Part shown: in pieces, positions 43,521 through 53,610 of the stretch
How positions within the stretch are numbered: the first letter of the stretch is position 1
Layout: each line of letters opens with the position of its first letter
From: Pseudomonas libanensis
Lineage (GTDB): Bacteria; Pseudomonadota; Gammaproteobacteria; Pseudomonadales; Pseudomonadaceae
Direction of reading: 5' to 3'
Length of the DNA stretch: 64,000 nt
NCBI RefSeq assembly: GCF_001439685.1
Contig: NZ_JYLH01000012.1
Location: 124,001 to 188,000 of the forward strand
Position numbers and translations under genes: made by a program
The notes under the pieces: model-generated
What the model saw: only the letters and a program-made list of their open reading frames with translations
The model's database searches: none
Told to the model about the DNA's origin: nothing

Positions 43521-45038
43521 ATGAGCTTCTGGAAAACCGAACGCGGCGCCTTGGCTTTATTGCTGGGCACCTCGGCCTTGCTGTTGCTGCTGGGCCTGGG
43601 CAGCCGCGACCTGTGGGGGCCGGAAACCCGCTGGGCGAACATCGCCTTGCAGATGCTGCAAAGCGGTGACTACTTCGATCCCTATCTAAAAGGCACGCCC
43701 TACTACGACAAACCCCTGCCCTCCTACTGGCTGATTACAGGCTTCGCCCACTTGATGGGCGGCCTGGGGCCGTGGTCGCTGCGCCTGTCATCGGTGATTG
43801 CCGCATGGCTGAGTATCTGGCTGATTTACCTGATTGGCGAACGCCTGTTCCGCAAGGGCACCGGGTTGATTGCCGGCTGGATGCTCGCTACCACCTTCTA
43901 CTTCCTGTTCTGGGGGCGGGTAGCCACCGCTGATGTGCTGACTGTTTGCGGTGTGCTGGCGGCGGTATGGTGGTATTGGCGTGGGCCGGACGACACACGA
44001 CTGGGGCGCTACACGGTATTTTTCCTGCTGTTGGCAGCCACCTCACTGTTCAAAGGCTTGATCGGTTTCGTGTTGCCGGGGCTGCTGCTGTTGCCGCACC
44101 TGCTCAACGAGCAGCGCTACAAACGTCACCTCAATCTGCGCATGCTGTTGGCCGTGCTCATCGCCGCAGCGTTCTATGCGATCCCTTTCGTACTGTCCCA
44201 CCACTATGGCGCGCCCACTTACGGCCAGAGCGGCCTGGAACTGGTATTGCGGGAAAACGTGGTGCGCTTCTTCGACCCCTTCGACCATATGGGGCCGATC
44301 TACACTTACCTGATCTACCTGCCGGTCTACACCCTGCCTTGGGCGCCCTGCTGGCTGCTCGGCCTGTGGTTGGCCGTGCGGCAGTGGCGCCACACCCCGC
44401 CCAACGTGCGCTGGCTGGTGTGGGGCCTGGGCCTGTTATTTGTGTTCTTCACCGCCAGCGGCAGCCGTCGCAGCTACTACGTACTGCCGCTGGTGCCCTT
44501 TGCCCAATTGCTCGCCGCCTGGTGGTTGAGTGAACGCCTGCAAACAAAACCGGCGAGTTGGCCGCGTTGGCAAAAAGGTTTTGGACTCAGCGCAGGCTTG
44601 ATGGTGTTGGTGCTGGGCGTGATCTACCCCTGGACCACCGGCAAGGGCGGCGTGACCCACTTCGCCGCAGACCTGCAGGCCCAAGCGCTGAAAAGCGCCC
44701 CCTGGAGCCAGTGGCAATTGGTGCTGGTGGAGGTCGACAACAAGCTGCCGATGTACTTGCAAAACCATGGCAAGCCCTTCTACTACGTCAGCGAAACCCA
44801 GGACTTCCCCCGCCAGGGTGACAGCGCCGCATTCATGGCCTGGCTGGACAAAACCAGCGGCCAACGCTTCGACCCGCAGCGCACGATTATCGTCGTGCAG
44901 TATTCCAAGCAAGAGCCGATGCCGCTGGCGTTCCTGGGGGTGGATCATCAGATGGTCAGGACGCAGCCGGATAATGGCGAGCGGTTGTTTCAGCCGCGCG
45001 AGGATGGGAGCGTAGCGTTTGTGCCCGCCCCGCGGTGA
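43521..45038 (+). CDS. Second ArnT-like glycosyltransferase
   Basis: A 505-residue GT83/PMT-family membrane protein, paralogous to the preceding gene. The loop corresponding to the ArnT catalytic region reads DLWGPETRWANIALQML, with Glu but Pro in place of the preceding Asp, then GDYFDPYLKGTPYYDKPLPSYW. It may transfer a different polyprenyl-linked sugar. ATG 43521 follows the first gene by 26 bp with AGGGA 7 bp upstream. The two probably act together in envelope modification. Confidence 0.83.
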   Translation: MSFWKTERGALALLLGTSALLLLLGLGSRDLWGPETRWANIALQMLQSGDYFDPYLKGTPYYDKPLPSYWLITGFAHLMGGLGPWSLRLSSVIAAWLSIWLIYLIGERLFRKGTGLIAGWMLATTFYFLFWGRVATADVLTVCGVLAAVWWYWRGPDDTRLGRYTVFFLLLAATSLFKGLIGFVLPGLLLLPHLLNEQRYKRHLNLRMLLAVLIAAAFYAIPFVLSHHYGAPTYGQSGLELVLRENVVRFFDPFDHMGPIYTYLIYLPVYTLPWAPCWLLGLWLAVRQWRHTPPNVRWLVWGLGLLFVFFTASGSRRSYYVLPLVPFAQLLAAWWLSERLQTKPASWPRWQKGFGLSAGLMVLVLGVIYPWTTGKGGVTHFAADLQAQALKSAPWSQWQLVLVEVDNKLPMYLQNHGKPFYYVSETQDFPRQGDSAAFMAWLDKTSGQRFDPQRTIIVVQYSKQEPMPLAFLGVDHQMVRTQPDNGERLFQPREDGSVAFVPAPR

Positions 45039-45109
45039 GCCTGTGTAGCTACTGGCCTTTCATCATGGTTTGTAAAGGGCCAGCAAGTCGTATCCCTTTA
45101 AGGGGATGA

Positions 45110-45988
45110 TTACGTTGCCACAGCCGACATCAGCAGCTTGCGAATTTCCCCGGTAATTGCACTTTTGGTGCCTTGCTCCAAGATCCCTACTCGGCGCACC
45201 GCCAAGTCTCCCGGCAATGGCAGTACACGCAGGCTTGGGTCTTTGTGCCAGTCGAAATTTTTCAGCAGCGGCACAATAGCAACTCCGACTTGCTGGCGTA
45301 CCAGGTCTGCGATGCCGATGATCGAGTTCAGCTCGAGGATTTCCAGCGGTTCGACCGATTCACTCTTGATGATCGACTGCACCTTGCGACCCACGGCGGT
45401 GGAACGGTCATAGCGAATGAACGGCTGGGTCCTGAGCAGTTCCACAGCGTCATTGATGCCTGCGGTTTGCGCAGTATTGGCGAGCATGACGATGGGCTCG
45501 TTGTAGAGCAGGGTCCAGCTCAATCCATCGAAGTTCTGCCGCGCGGTCTCGATCAGCAATGCCGCGTCGAGCTTGGCGGCGTGTACCAGGTTGACCACTT
45601 CGTCGGAGCGGGCGGTCATCAGGTTGACCGATATGCGCGGGTGCAGCTTTTTCAGTTGCACCAGGCAATTGGCGAGCAGGCCCATGCCGGAGGTAATGCC
45701 GCCGATGGACACTTCACCTTCCATGGCCATGCCATCGGGCGCCTCTGCAATCATTTGCTCGTAGTCCGCCAACAGGCGCTTGGCCTTGGGCAGCAACAAC
45801 ACGCCATCACGGCTCAGCTTGATCTGCCGCTGGCTACGGTCGAACAGCGGTCGGCGCATCTCTTCTTCGAGGGCGCGCATTTGCTGGCCGACGGCGGCGT
45901 TGGTGAGGGCCACACGGTCGGCGGCGGCGGCAAAACTGCCGTACTCGGCGACGGCGATAAACGTCTTGAAGAAACGAATGTTGCTCAT
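45110..45988 (-). CDS. LysR family regulator of the peptide/omega-amino operon
   Basis: A 292-residue LysR-type protein: helix-turn-helix FIAVAEYGSFAAAADRVALTNAAVGQQMRALEEEM, then a ligand domain. It is divergent from the long operon starting at 46120, with 131 AT-rich bp between them, the classic layout for control by a LysR protein that also represses itself. Starts at 45988 and 46006 are both in frame and neither has a strong ribosome site. Confidence 0.87.
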   Translation of the reverse strand: MSNIRFFKTFIAVAEYGSFAAAADRVALTNAAVGQQMRALEEEMRRPLFDRSQRQIKLSRDGVLLLPKAKRLLADYEQMIAEAPDGMAMEGEVSIGGITSGMGLLANCLVQLKKLHPRISVNLMTARSDEVVNLVHAAKLDAALLIETARQNFDGLSWTLLYNEPIVMLANTAQTAGINDAVELLRTQPFIRYDRSTAVGRKVQSIIKSESVEPLEILELNSIIGIADLVRQQVGVAIVPLLKNFDWHKDPSLRVLPLPGDLAVRRVGILEQGTKSAITGEIRKLLMSAVAT

Positions 45989-46119
45989 GGGTAGGCCCGC
46001 GCTCATGGGTACGCCGGCATAGTAAAGCTTTTGTTTACCCTGGCTAAAGTTAAATTAGTTTTTCTTTTTATAGTGCTCGACCAATACTCAAGTCCGAACT
46101 GACTCGGCGAACTTTCCAA

Positions 46120-46986
46120 ATGAGCAATCCAGATATCAGCCCTGAAAACGCAGCATTACGTGCGGCAAAAAACGTGTATCACCTCGGCGCCACCACCGTG
46201 TACTCCCACTATGAGGACAGCCGGTTTGCCTACACCCTTTACGTGCCTGAAAGCATCGAGGACCGCACCCGGCCGGTAGACCTGGTGGTTTCGCTGCACG
46301 GCTCGACCCGCGCGATGGAGATTTATCGCAATGGTTTCGCGGAATTTGGCCGCTGGAACGATTGTGTGATCCTGTCGCCGCTGTTCCCGGTCGGCGTGTT
46401 GGGCGACGGCAATGGTGATGGCTACAAGCAGATGGTCGAAGGCGATATCCGTTACGACCAAGTGTTGCTCGACATGATCGCCAACGTTGGCAAGCGCTAC
46501 GGTCGCAGCTTCGATACCTTTGCACTGTTCGGCTATTCCGGTGGTGGGCAATTCACCCATCGCTTCTGCTACCTGCATCCCGAAAAACTCTGGGCGGCGT
46601 CCATCGGCGCACCGGGTTCGGTGACCCTGCTCGATGCCGATCAGGACTGGTGGGTCGGCGTGCGGGACTTTGCCACACGCTTTGGCAAACCGTTGAACCT
46701 GCCTGCTTTGCGGCGATTGCCCGTGCATATGGTGGTGGGGGATTCAGACCTCGAAACCTGGGAAATTACCCACCGTGAAGGCGGCAAGCACTTCATGGCC
46801 GGTGCCAACGCTGCTGGACGTACGCGACCGGAACGTCTGGCTACCTTGAAGGCCAGCTTCGAGGCCGCCGGTGTGCAGGTGCACTTTGACCTGCTGCCCA
46901 ACGTCGCGCACCAGGGCATCAAGGCCATGCCGGCGGCCCAGGATTTTTTCGCCAAGGTGTTGCGCCACAAGCGCAGCCTGGGCTGA
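46120..46986 (+). CDS. Alpha/beta hydrolase (esterase/depolymerase-like)
   Basis: A 288-residue cytoplasmic hydrolase without signal peptide. The catalytic triad is visible: Ser in FGYSGGGQFTHRF near residue 144, Asp in VVGDSDLETWE and His in LLPNVAHQG. The fold resembles the PHB depolymerase/acetyl xylan esterase group. It is the first gene of the LysR-linked operon, 127 bp before a peptide-binding protein gene. It may cleave an ester or amide in the imported compound; substrate unknown. Confidence 0.8.
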   Translation: MSNPDISPENAALRAAKNVYHLGATTVYSHYEDSRFAYTLYVPESIEDRTRPVDLVVSLHGSTRAMEIYRNGFAEFGRWNDCVILSPLFPVGVLGDGNGDGYKQMVEGDIRYDQVLLDMIANVGKRYGRSFDTFALFGYSGGGQFTHRFCYLHPEKLWAASIGAPGSVTLLDADQDWWVGVRDFATRFGKPLNLPALRRLPVHMVVGDSDLETWEITHREGGKHFMAGANAAGRTRPERLATLKASFEAAGVQVHFDLLPNVAHQGIKAMPAAQDFFAKVLRHKRSLG

Positions 46987-47112
46987 TTTACCGCTGCACG
47001 CTGCACTCAGAACAGACCGTATAACAATAACCAAGGATTCACGCATTCTGATGCCGGTCCTGCCTTGGCCCACGCCAACGACCGGAACATTTCTTCAAGG
47101 AGTCTTTCTCCC

Positions 47113-48681
47113 GTGAACAATTACGTAAAGACGGCACTGGCCGTCGCGCTATCGGCGTGCACGTTTTCCATGGCCGTCGCCCAAGACAAGGTCATCAGCG
47201 TTGGCCTCAACGGTGATATCCGCAGCACCGACCCGGGCGTCAACCGTGATGACAATACCGATGCGGTAATGATGCATATCGTCGAAGGCCTTGTGGCGTA
47301 CCGCGAAGACACCAGCGTCGCGCCGATGCTCGCCAGTGCGGTCGCCGTGTCGCCGGATGGCCTGCGCTACACCTTTACCCTGCGCGACGGCGTGCACTTC
47401 CAGAATGGCCAGTTGCTGACCGCCAAGGACGTGCAATGGACTTGGCAGCGTTACCTCGACCCCAAGACCCAGTGGCGTTGCCTGGCGGAGTTCGATGGGC
47501 GCGGTGCGGCCAAGATCGTCGACGTCGCCGCCCCCGACGCAAACACCGTGGTGTTCACCCTGGACCAGGCCAACGGCTTGTTCCTCGCCGCCATGGCTCG
47601 CCCGGATTGTGCCGGCAGCGGCATCCTGCACCCGGACTCCCTGGCTGCCGATGGCAGTTGGCGCGCACCGATTGGCACCGGGCCGTTCACCCTGGGCAAA
47701 TGGCAGAAGGGCCAGTACGTCGAGCTGGAGCGTTTCAAGGCCTACAGCCCACGGGCCGAGGCCACGGCGGACGGCTACACCGGCAACAAGCAGGCGTTTG
47801 TCGACAAGGTGCGGTTTGAAGTGATCCCCGATTCCGCCTCGGCCAAGGCCGCGTTGCTGTCGGGTGGCGTGGACCTGCTGCCGGATGTCACGGCGATGGA
47901 CGCTGCGCAACTCAAGCAGGTGAAGAATCTGCAGGTCCAGGTCAGCCCGATCATGACCATCAGCGGCCTGCTTTTCCAGACCCGCGACCCGTTGCTCAAG
48001 GATGTGCGTATCCGCCGTGCGGTGGCGTTATCCCTGGATTACTCGCAGATGGTCGCGGCGTTGTCCGACGGCTTGTCGGTGCCCAACAACTCAATCATTC
48101 CCACTGCCAGTCCGTACTACGACAGCACCGCGCACCAGGGTTATACCTACAACCTCGACGAGGCCCGGCGCCTGTTGAAGGAGGCCGGCTACCGCGGTGA
48201 AAAAATCCGCATGCTGGTCAACAAACGCTACCCGCAGATGTTCGACATGGGTTTGCTCAGCCAAGCCATGACCCAGGCGGCAGGGCTGAACATCGAGATG
48301 GAAACCCTGGAGTGGGGCACACAGTTGGAGCGTTACCAGACCGGTAGCTACCAGATGATGTCGTTCTCCTATTCGGGACGTTTCGATGCGGCGCAAAGCT
48401 ACGAATCGGTGATCGGCGACAAGGACAAGGAACCGCGCAAAGTCTGGGACAACCCCGAGGCCCTGGCGATCCTGCGTGAGGCCCAGCGCGAAGTGGATCC
48501 CGCCAAGCGCCGGCCCCTGTTCGACCAACTGCACACGCTGATGCTCAAGGATGTACCGATGGTGGTCATCTACAACGGCACTGCCATCGGCGTCATGGGT
48601 AAGCGTGTCGAGGGTTATCGTTCCTGGCCTGTTGCCAAGCCGCGCCTGTGGGGCGTGAAGCTGGCCGACACTTCCAAGTAA
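47113..48681 (+). CDS. Dipeptide/oligopeptide ABC transporter substrate-binding protein
   Basis: A 522-residue SBP_bac_5 family periplasmic binding protein (NGDIRSTDPGVNRDDNTDAVMMHIVEGLV; VRIRRAVALSLDYSQMVAAL). The signal peptide runs to about residue 24, cleaved after VAQ. GTG at 47113 has AGGAG 10 bp upstream. It belongs to an importer with the genes to 52134. Ligands of this family range from dipeptides to opines and other amides. Confidence 0.88.
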   Translation: MNNYVKTALAVALSACTFSMAVAQDKVISVGLNGDIRSTDPGVNRDDNTDAVMMHIVEGLVAYREDTSVAPMLASAVAVSPDGLRYTFTLRDGVHFQNGQLLTAKDVQWTWQRYLDPKTQWRCLAEFDGRGAAKIVDVAAPDANTVVFTLDQANGLFLAAMARPDCAGSGILHPDSLAADGSWRAPIGTGPFTLGKWQKGQYVELERFKAYSPRAEATADGYTGNKQAFVDKVRFEVIPDSASAKAALLSGGVDLLPDVTAMDAAQLKQVKNLQVQVSPIMTISGLLFQTRDPLLKDVRIRRAVALSLDYSQMVAALSDGLSVPNNSIIPTASPYYDSTAHQGYTYNLDEARRLLKEAGYRGEKIRMLVNKRYPQMFDMGLLSQAMTQAAGLNIEMETLEWGTQLERYQTGSYQMMSFSYSGRFDAAQSYESVIGDKDKEPRKVWDNPEALAILREAQREVDPAKRRPLFDQLHTLMLKDVPMVVIYNGTAIGVMGKRVEGYRSWPVAKPRLWGVKLADTSK

Positions 48682-48692
48682 GGCGTAGCGCT

Positions 48693-49634
48693 ATGTTTCG
48701 ATTCATCTCACACAGGCTCGGCATGGCGGTGCCGACCCTGTTGCTGATCTCGGTGATTGTGTTTGCCTTGATCCGCCTGATCCCCGGCGACCCGGCCTTG
48801 CTGATGCTCGGCGACATGGCCGACCCGCAAAGCCTGGCCGATATGCGCAGCAGCCTGGGGCTGGACCACTCGGTGGTGACCCAGTACCTGATCTGGATAA
48901 AGTCGGTGCTCAGTGGCGACCTCGGGGTGTCCATCAGCAGCCGCCAGCCGGTTTTGGATTTGCTGGTGGAGCGCTTCAGCGTCAGCGCCACGGTGGTGCT
49001 GGTGGCGGTGCTGTTGGCAACCCTGCTGGCGGTGCCGGTGGGTCTGCTCGCGGCCTGGAAGCAAAACAGCGCGATGGACCTGGGCCTGGTGGTGACGGCG
49101 ACGCTGTTGCTGTCGGTGCCGAGCTTCTGGTTGGGCTTATTGCTGCTCTACGTGTTCGGTATCCAGCTGGGCTGGCTGCCGGTGATCGGCTACGTCGGCT
49201 TTGGCAGCGACCCGATGAAAGCGCTGACTTATGTGGTGCTGCCAATCGTGACCCTGACCCTGGTTGAGTTCGGCGCCATCGCCCGAATGGCACGGGCCAG
49301 CACCATTGAAGTGTTGCGCCTGGAATATATCGCCCATGCCCGGGCCAAGGGCTTGTCGGAGGGCGCGGTGCTGTGGAAACACGCCCTGCGCAATGCCTTC
49401 GCACCGACCTGGACCCTGATCGGCCTGATCCTCGGCAACCTGCTCGGCGGCATTGCGGTGCTGGAAACCGTGTTCACCTTGCCCGGTATCGGCCGGCTGA
49501 TGGTCGACGCGATCTTCTCCCGCGACTACCCGGTGTTGCAGGGCTGTCTGTTGCTGATCACCTGCATCTATGTGTTGGTCAACCTGTTGGTGGATCTGCT
49601 GTATCCGCTGTTCGATCCAAGGGTGAAGCTATGA
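48693..49634 (+). CDS. Dipeptide-type ABC transporter permease (DppB)
   Basis: A 313-residue permease with six hydrophobic helices. LIPGDPALLMLGD near the N-terminus, SVPSFWLGLLLLYVF and the EAA loop LRLEYIAHARAKGLSEGAVLWKHALRNA are DppB-type. It begins 11 bp after the binding-protein gene and its stop overlaps the next ATG. Confidence 0.9.
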   Translation: MFRFISHRLGMAVPTLLLISVIVFALIRLIPGDPALLMLGDMADPQSLADMRSSLGLDHSVVTQYLIWIKSVLSGDLGVSISSRQPVLDLLVERFSVSATVVLVAVLLATLLAVPVGLLAAWKQNSAMDLGLVVTATLLLSVPSFWLGLLLLYVFGIQLGWLPVIGYVGFGSDPMKALTYVVLPIVTLTLVEFGAIARMARASTIEVLRLEYIAHARAKGLSEGAVLWKHALRNAFAPTWTLIGLILGNLLGGIAVLETVFTLPGIGRLMVDAIFSRDYPVLQGCLLLITCIYVLVNLLVDLLYPLFDPRVKL

Positions 49635-50500
49635 ACTTGAAGACGCCTGCCCTGCCCGGCGTAGCGGCGATCCCGCCGCGTCGACGCCGACGCTACCCGC
49701 CGCTGAATGCGCTGATTGGCGGCGGCTTGCTCGCAGCCCTGGTGTTGTTGGCCTTGCTCGGCGTGGTGTGGACGCCATACGACCCGCTCAAGCTCGACCT
49801 GCTCTCGCGCCTGCACGCACCGAATGCCGTGCACTGGCTGGGCACCGATGAATTTGGCCGGGATGTGTTCAGCCGCTTGATCATCGGTGCGCGCACCAGC
49901 CTGTGGATCAGCCTGCTGTCGGTGAGTGTGGCGGTGGTCTGCGGCACGCTGATCGGCATGCTCGCCGGTTACCTGCGCGGCTGGACCGACCGCATCCTGA
50001 TGATGCTCAACGATGCGCTGCTCGCGTTCCCCGGCATCCTCATGGCCCTGGGCATCATGGCGATTGTCGGCGCCAGCCAGTACGGCATCGTGCTCGCCCT
50101 GGGCATTGCCTACACGCCTTCGGTGGTGCGGGTGGTGCGCGGCAGTGTGCTGTCATTGCGTGAGTTGGAGTTTATCGAGGCGTCGCGGGTGATCGGCAAC
50201 TCCGAGCTGTACACCATGTTCCGCCACATCACGCCCAACTGCCTCGCGCCGTTGTGTGTGCTGGCCACCAGCATGTTCGGCTGGGCGTTGCTCTCGGAGA
50301 GCGCGCTGAGCTTCCTCGGCCTTGGCGTGCCACCACCGGCCGCGACCTGGGGCAGCATGCTCTCGGCGAGCCGCACCTATATCTCGAACGCGCCGTGGCT
50401 GGGGATCTTCCCGGGCATCTTTATCAGCCTGACGTTGCTTGCTATCAATCTGTTCGGCGATGCCTTGCGTGATCGTCTCGACCCGCGCATGAGGAAATGA
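49631..50500 (+). CDS. Dipeptide-type ABC transporter permease (DppC)
   Basis: A 289-residue permease with a basic N-terminus (PPRRRRRYPPLN), six helices, the DppC motif HWLGTDEFGRDVFSRLIIGARTSL and EAA loop LREFIEAS-type (LRELEFIEASRVIGNSELYTMFRHI). It overlaps DppB by 4 bp (ATGA) and forms the second half of the channel. Confidence 0.9.
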   Translation: MNLKTPALPGVAAIPPRRRRRYPPLNALIGGGLLAALVLLALLGVVWTPYDPLKLDLLSRLHAPNAVHWLGTDEFGRDVFSRLIIGARTSLWISLLSVSVAVVCGTLIGMLAGYLRGWTDRILMMLNDALLAFPGILMALGIMAIVGASQYGIVLALGIAYTPSVVRVVRGSVLSLRELEFIEASRVIGNSELYTMFRHITPNCLAPLCVLATSMFGWALLSESALSFLGLGVPPPAATWGSMLSASRTYISNAPWLGIFPGIFISLTLLAINLFGDALRDRLDPRMRK

Positions 50501-50502
50501 GC

Positions 50503-52134
<1,632 letters not shown>

Positions 52135-52263
52135 GTACTGCTGCACCCCAGGCCACGGCATTAAACCCAGCCCTTCGCAAATCGACGGTTTGCGAAGCGG
52201 GCGAAGCCATGGCCGAAGAAAACAAAAACAACCCCACTCAACCTGTCTGCCAGGAACCTACAC

Positions 52264-53544
52264 ATGAATAACCGCATCAACAAAGTTGTCGCCAGTGCCA
52301 GCGTCGTGGGCGCCGGTTTCATGCCCTTGTTTGCCCAGGCCGACTTCGTCGCCGACAGCAAAGCGGCGCTGGAGTTGAAGAACTACTACTTCAACCGCGA
52401 CTACCGCGAGACCAGCGGGCAGAACAAACGTGCCGAATGGGCGCAGGGTTTTATCCTCAAACTCGAGTCGGGCTTTACCGACGGTACCGTGGGTTTTGGC
52501 CTGGACGCGGTGGGAATGTTGGGCATCAAGCTCGATTCGAGCCCGGACAACTCCGGCACCGGGCTGCTGGCACGCTCCAGCATGGCCGAGCCAGGCTCCC
52601 CCAGCTACGCCCGCCGCGCCCATGACAACTATTCAAAACTGGGCCTCACCGGCAAGGCGCGCCTGGCCAAAAGCGAGTTGCGCGTGGGTTACATGGTGCC
52701 TGACCTGCCGACGCTGCAGCCGAACCTGAGCCGCCTGTTCCCGCAGAGTTTCAGCGGTACCGCAGTGACCTCCAAGGACATCGACAAGCTGACACTGACC
52801 GCCGGCCAACTGGACCAGGTCAAGCAGCGCGACTCAACCCACTACGAGGATATGGGGCTTACCAGCCAGTACGGCGCCTACAAAAGCAGCGCCAAGAGCG
52901 ATGAGTTCCGCTACGCCGGCGGCGAGTACGCACTCACGCCGACGACCTTTGTGACCTACCAGTTCGCGCAACTGGAAAGCCTGTACCAACAGCATTACCT
53001 GGGCTTGAAAAACAGCTTTAAGTTGGGCCCGGGCACGTTCAAGACCGATATCCGCTATTTCAGCGCCAGTGAAGACGCTGCAGGCCTGGCCGGCAAGGTG
53101 GATAACCGGGCGTTGAGTACGCGCATCGGCTATGGCCTCTACGGCCACAACCTCAGCGGCGGTTACCAGGAACAGTACGGCTCGACGCCGTTCACCTATG
53201 TGGACGGCACCAACACCTACCTGTTCACCGAGTATCAACTGGCCAACTTCTCCCAAACCGGCGAGCGCGTGTGGCATGCCCGCTATGACTATGACTTCGC
53301 CTCGCTGGGCATTCCGGGCCTGCTGTTCTCGACGCGTTATGCCAAGGGCGACAACGCCAAGGTCATCGGCTTCAACGGCGAAGGACGCGAGTGGGAGAGG
53401 GACTTGAGCCTCGGCTATGTGGTGCAGAGCGGCACGTTCAAGGATGTCTCGCTGCGTTGGCAGAACGCCAGCGCGACGAGCAACTTCGCCCGTGACACCA
53501 ACGAAAACAGAGTGATCCTGGGCTACACCGTGGCGCTCTGGTAG
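52264..53544 (+). CDS. OprD family outer membrane porin
   Basis: A 426-residue OprD-type porin. It has a signal peptide to about residue 23 (cleaved after AQA), then ADFVADSKAALELKNYYFNRD, GFTDGTVGFGLDAVGMLGIKLDSS and a terminal Trp (GYTVALW) typical of barrel proteins. OprD members import basic amino acids, peptides or carboxylates. Inside the operon it gives outer-membrane entry for the same substrate as the ABC transporter. A strong hairpin follows it. Confidence 0.92.
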   Translation: MNNRINKVVASASVVGAGFMPLFAQADFVADSKAALELKNYYFNRDYRETSGQNKRAEWAQGFILKLESGFTDGTVGFGLDAVGMLGIKLDSSPDNSGTGLLARSSMAEPGSPSYARRAHDNYSKLGLTGKARLAKSELRVGYMVPDLPTLQPNLSRLFPQSFSGTAVTSKDIDKLTLTAGQLDQVKQRDSTHYEDMGLTSQYGAYKSSAKSDEFRYAGGEYALTPTTFVTYQFAQLESLYQQHYLGLKNSFKLGPGTFKTDIRYFSASEDAAGLAGKVDNRALSTRIGYGLYGHNLSGGYQEQYGSTPFTYVDGTNTYLFTEYQLANFSQTGERVWHARYDYDFASLGIPGLLFSTRYAKGDNAKVIGFNGEGREWERDLSLGYVVQSGTFKDVSLRWQNASATSNFARDTNENRVILGYTVALW

Positions 53545-53552
53545 CGGTAATG

Positions 53553-53581
53553 GCGTGCAACAGGAACAGCCTGTTGCACGC
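53553..53581 (+). terminator. Perfect 12-bp stem hairpin after the porin gene
   Basis: GCGTGCAACAGG and CCTGTTGCACGC are exact complements around a 5-base loop. No T run follows, so it is more likely an mRNA-stabilising or partially terminating hairpin that lets porin and transporter mRNA exceed that of the enzymes downstream. Confidence 0.6.
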
Positions 53582-53610
53582 CCAAGCAGTGGAAAGAGGG
53601 GATAGATCAG

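Noticed and set aside
45054..45081. Hairpin GGCCTTT...AAAGGGCC after the second ArnT gene as a terminator.
   Set aside because: The stem is short with a mismatch-prone loop and no T run follows, so it was not called.
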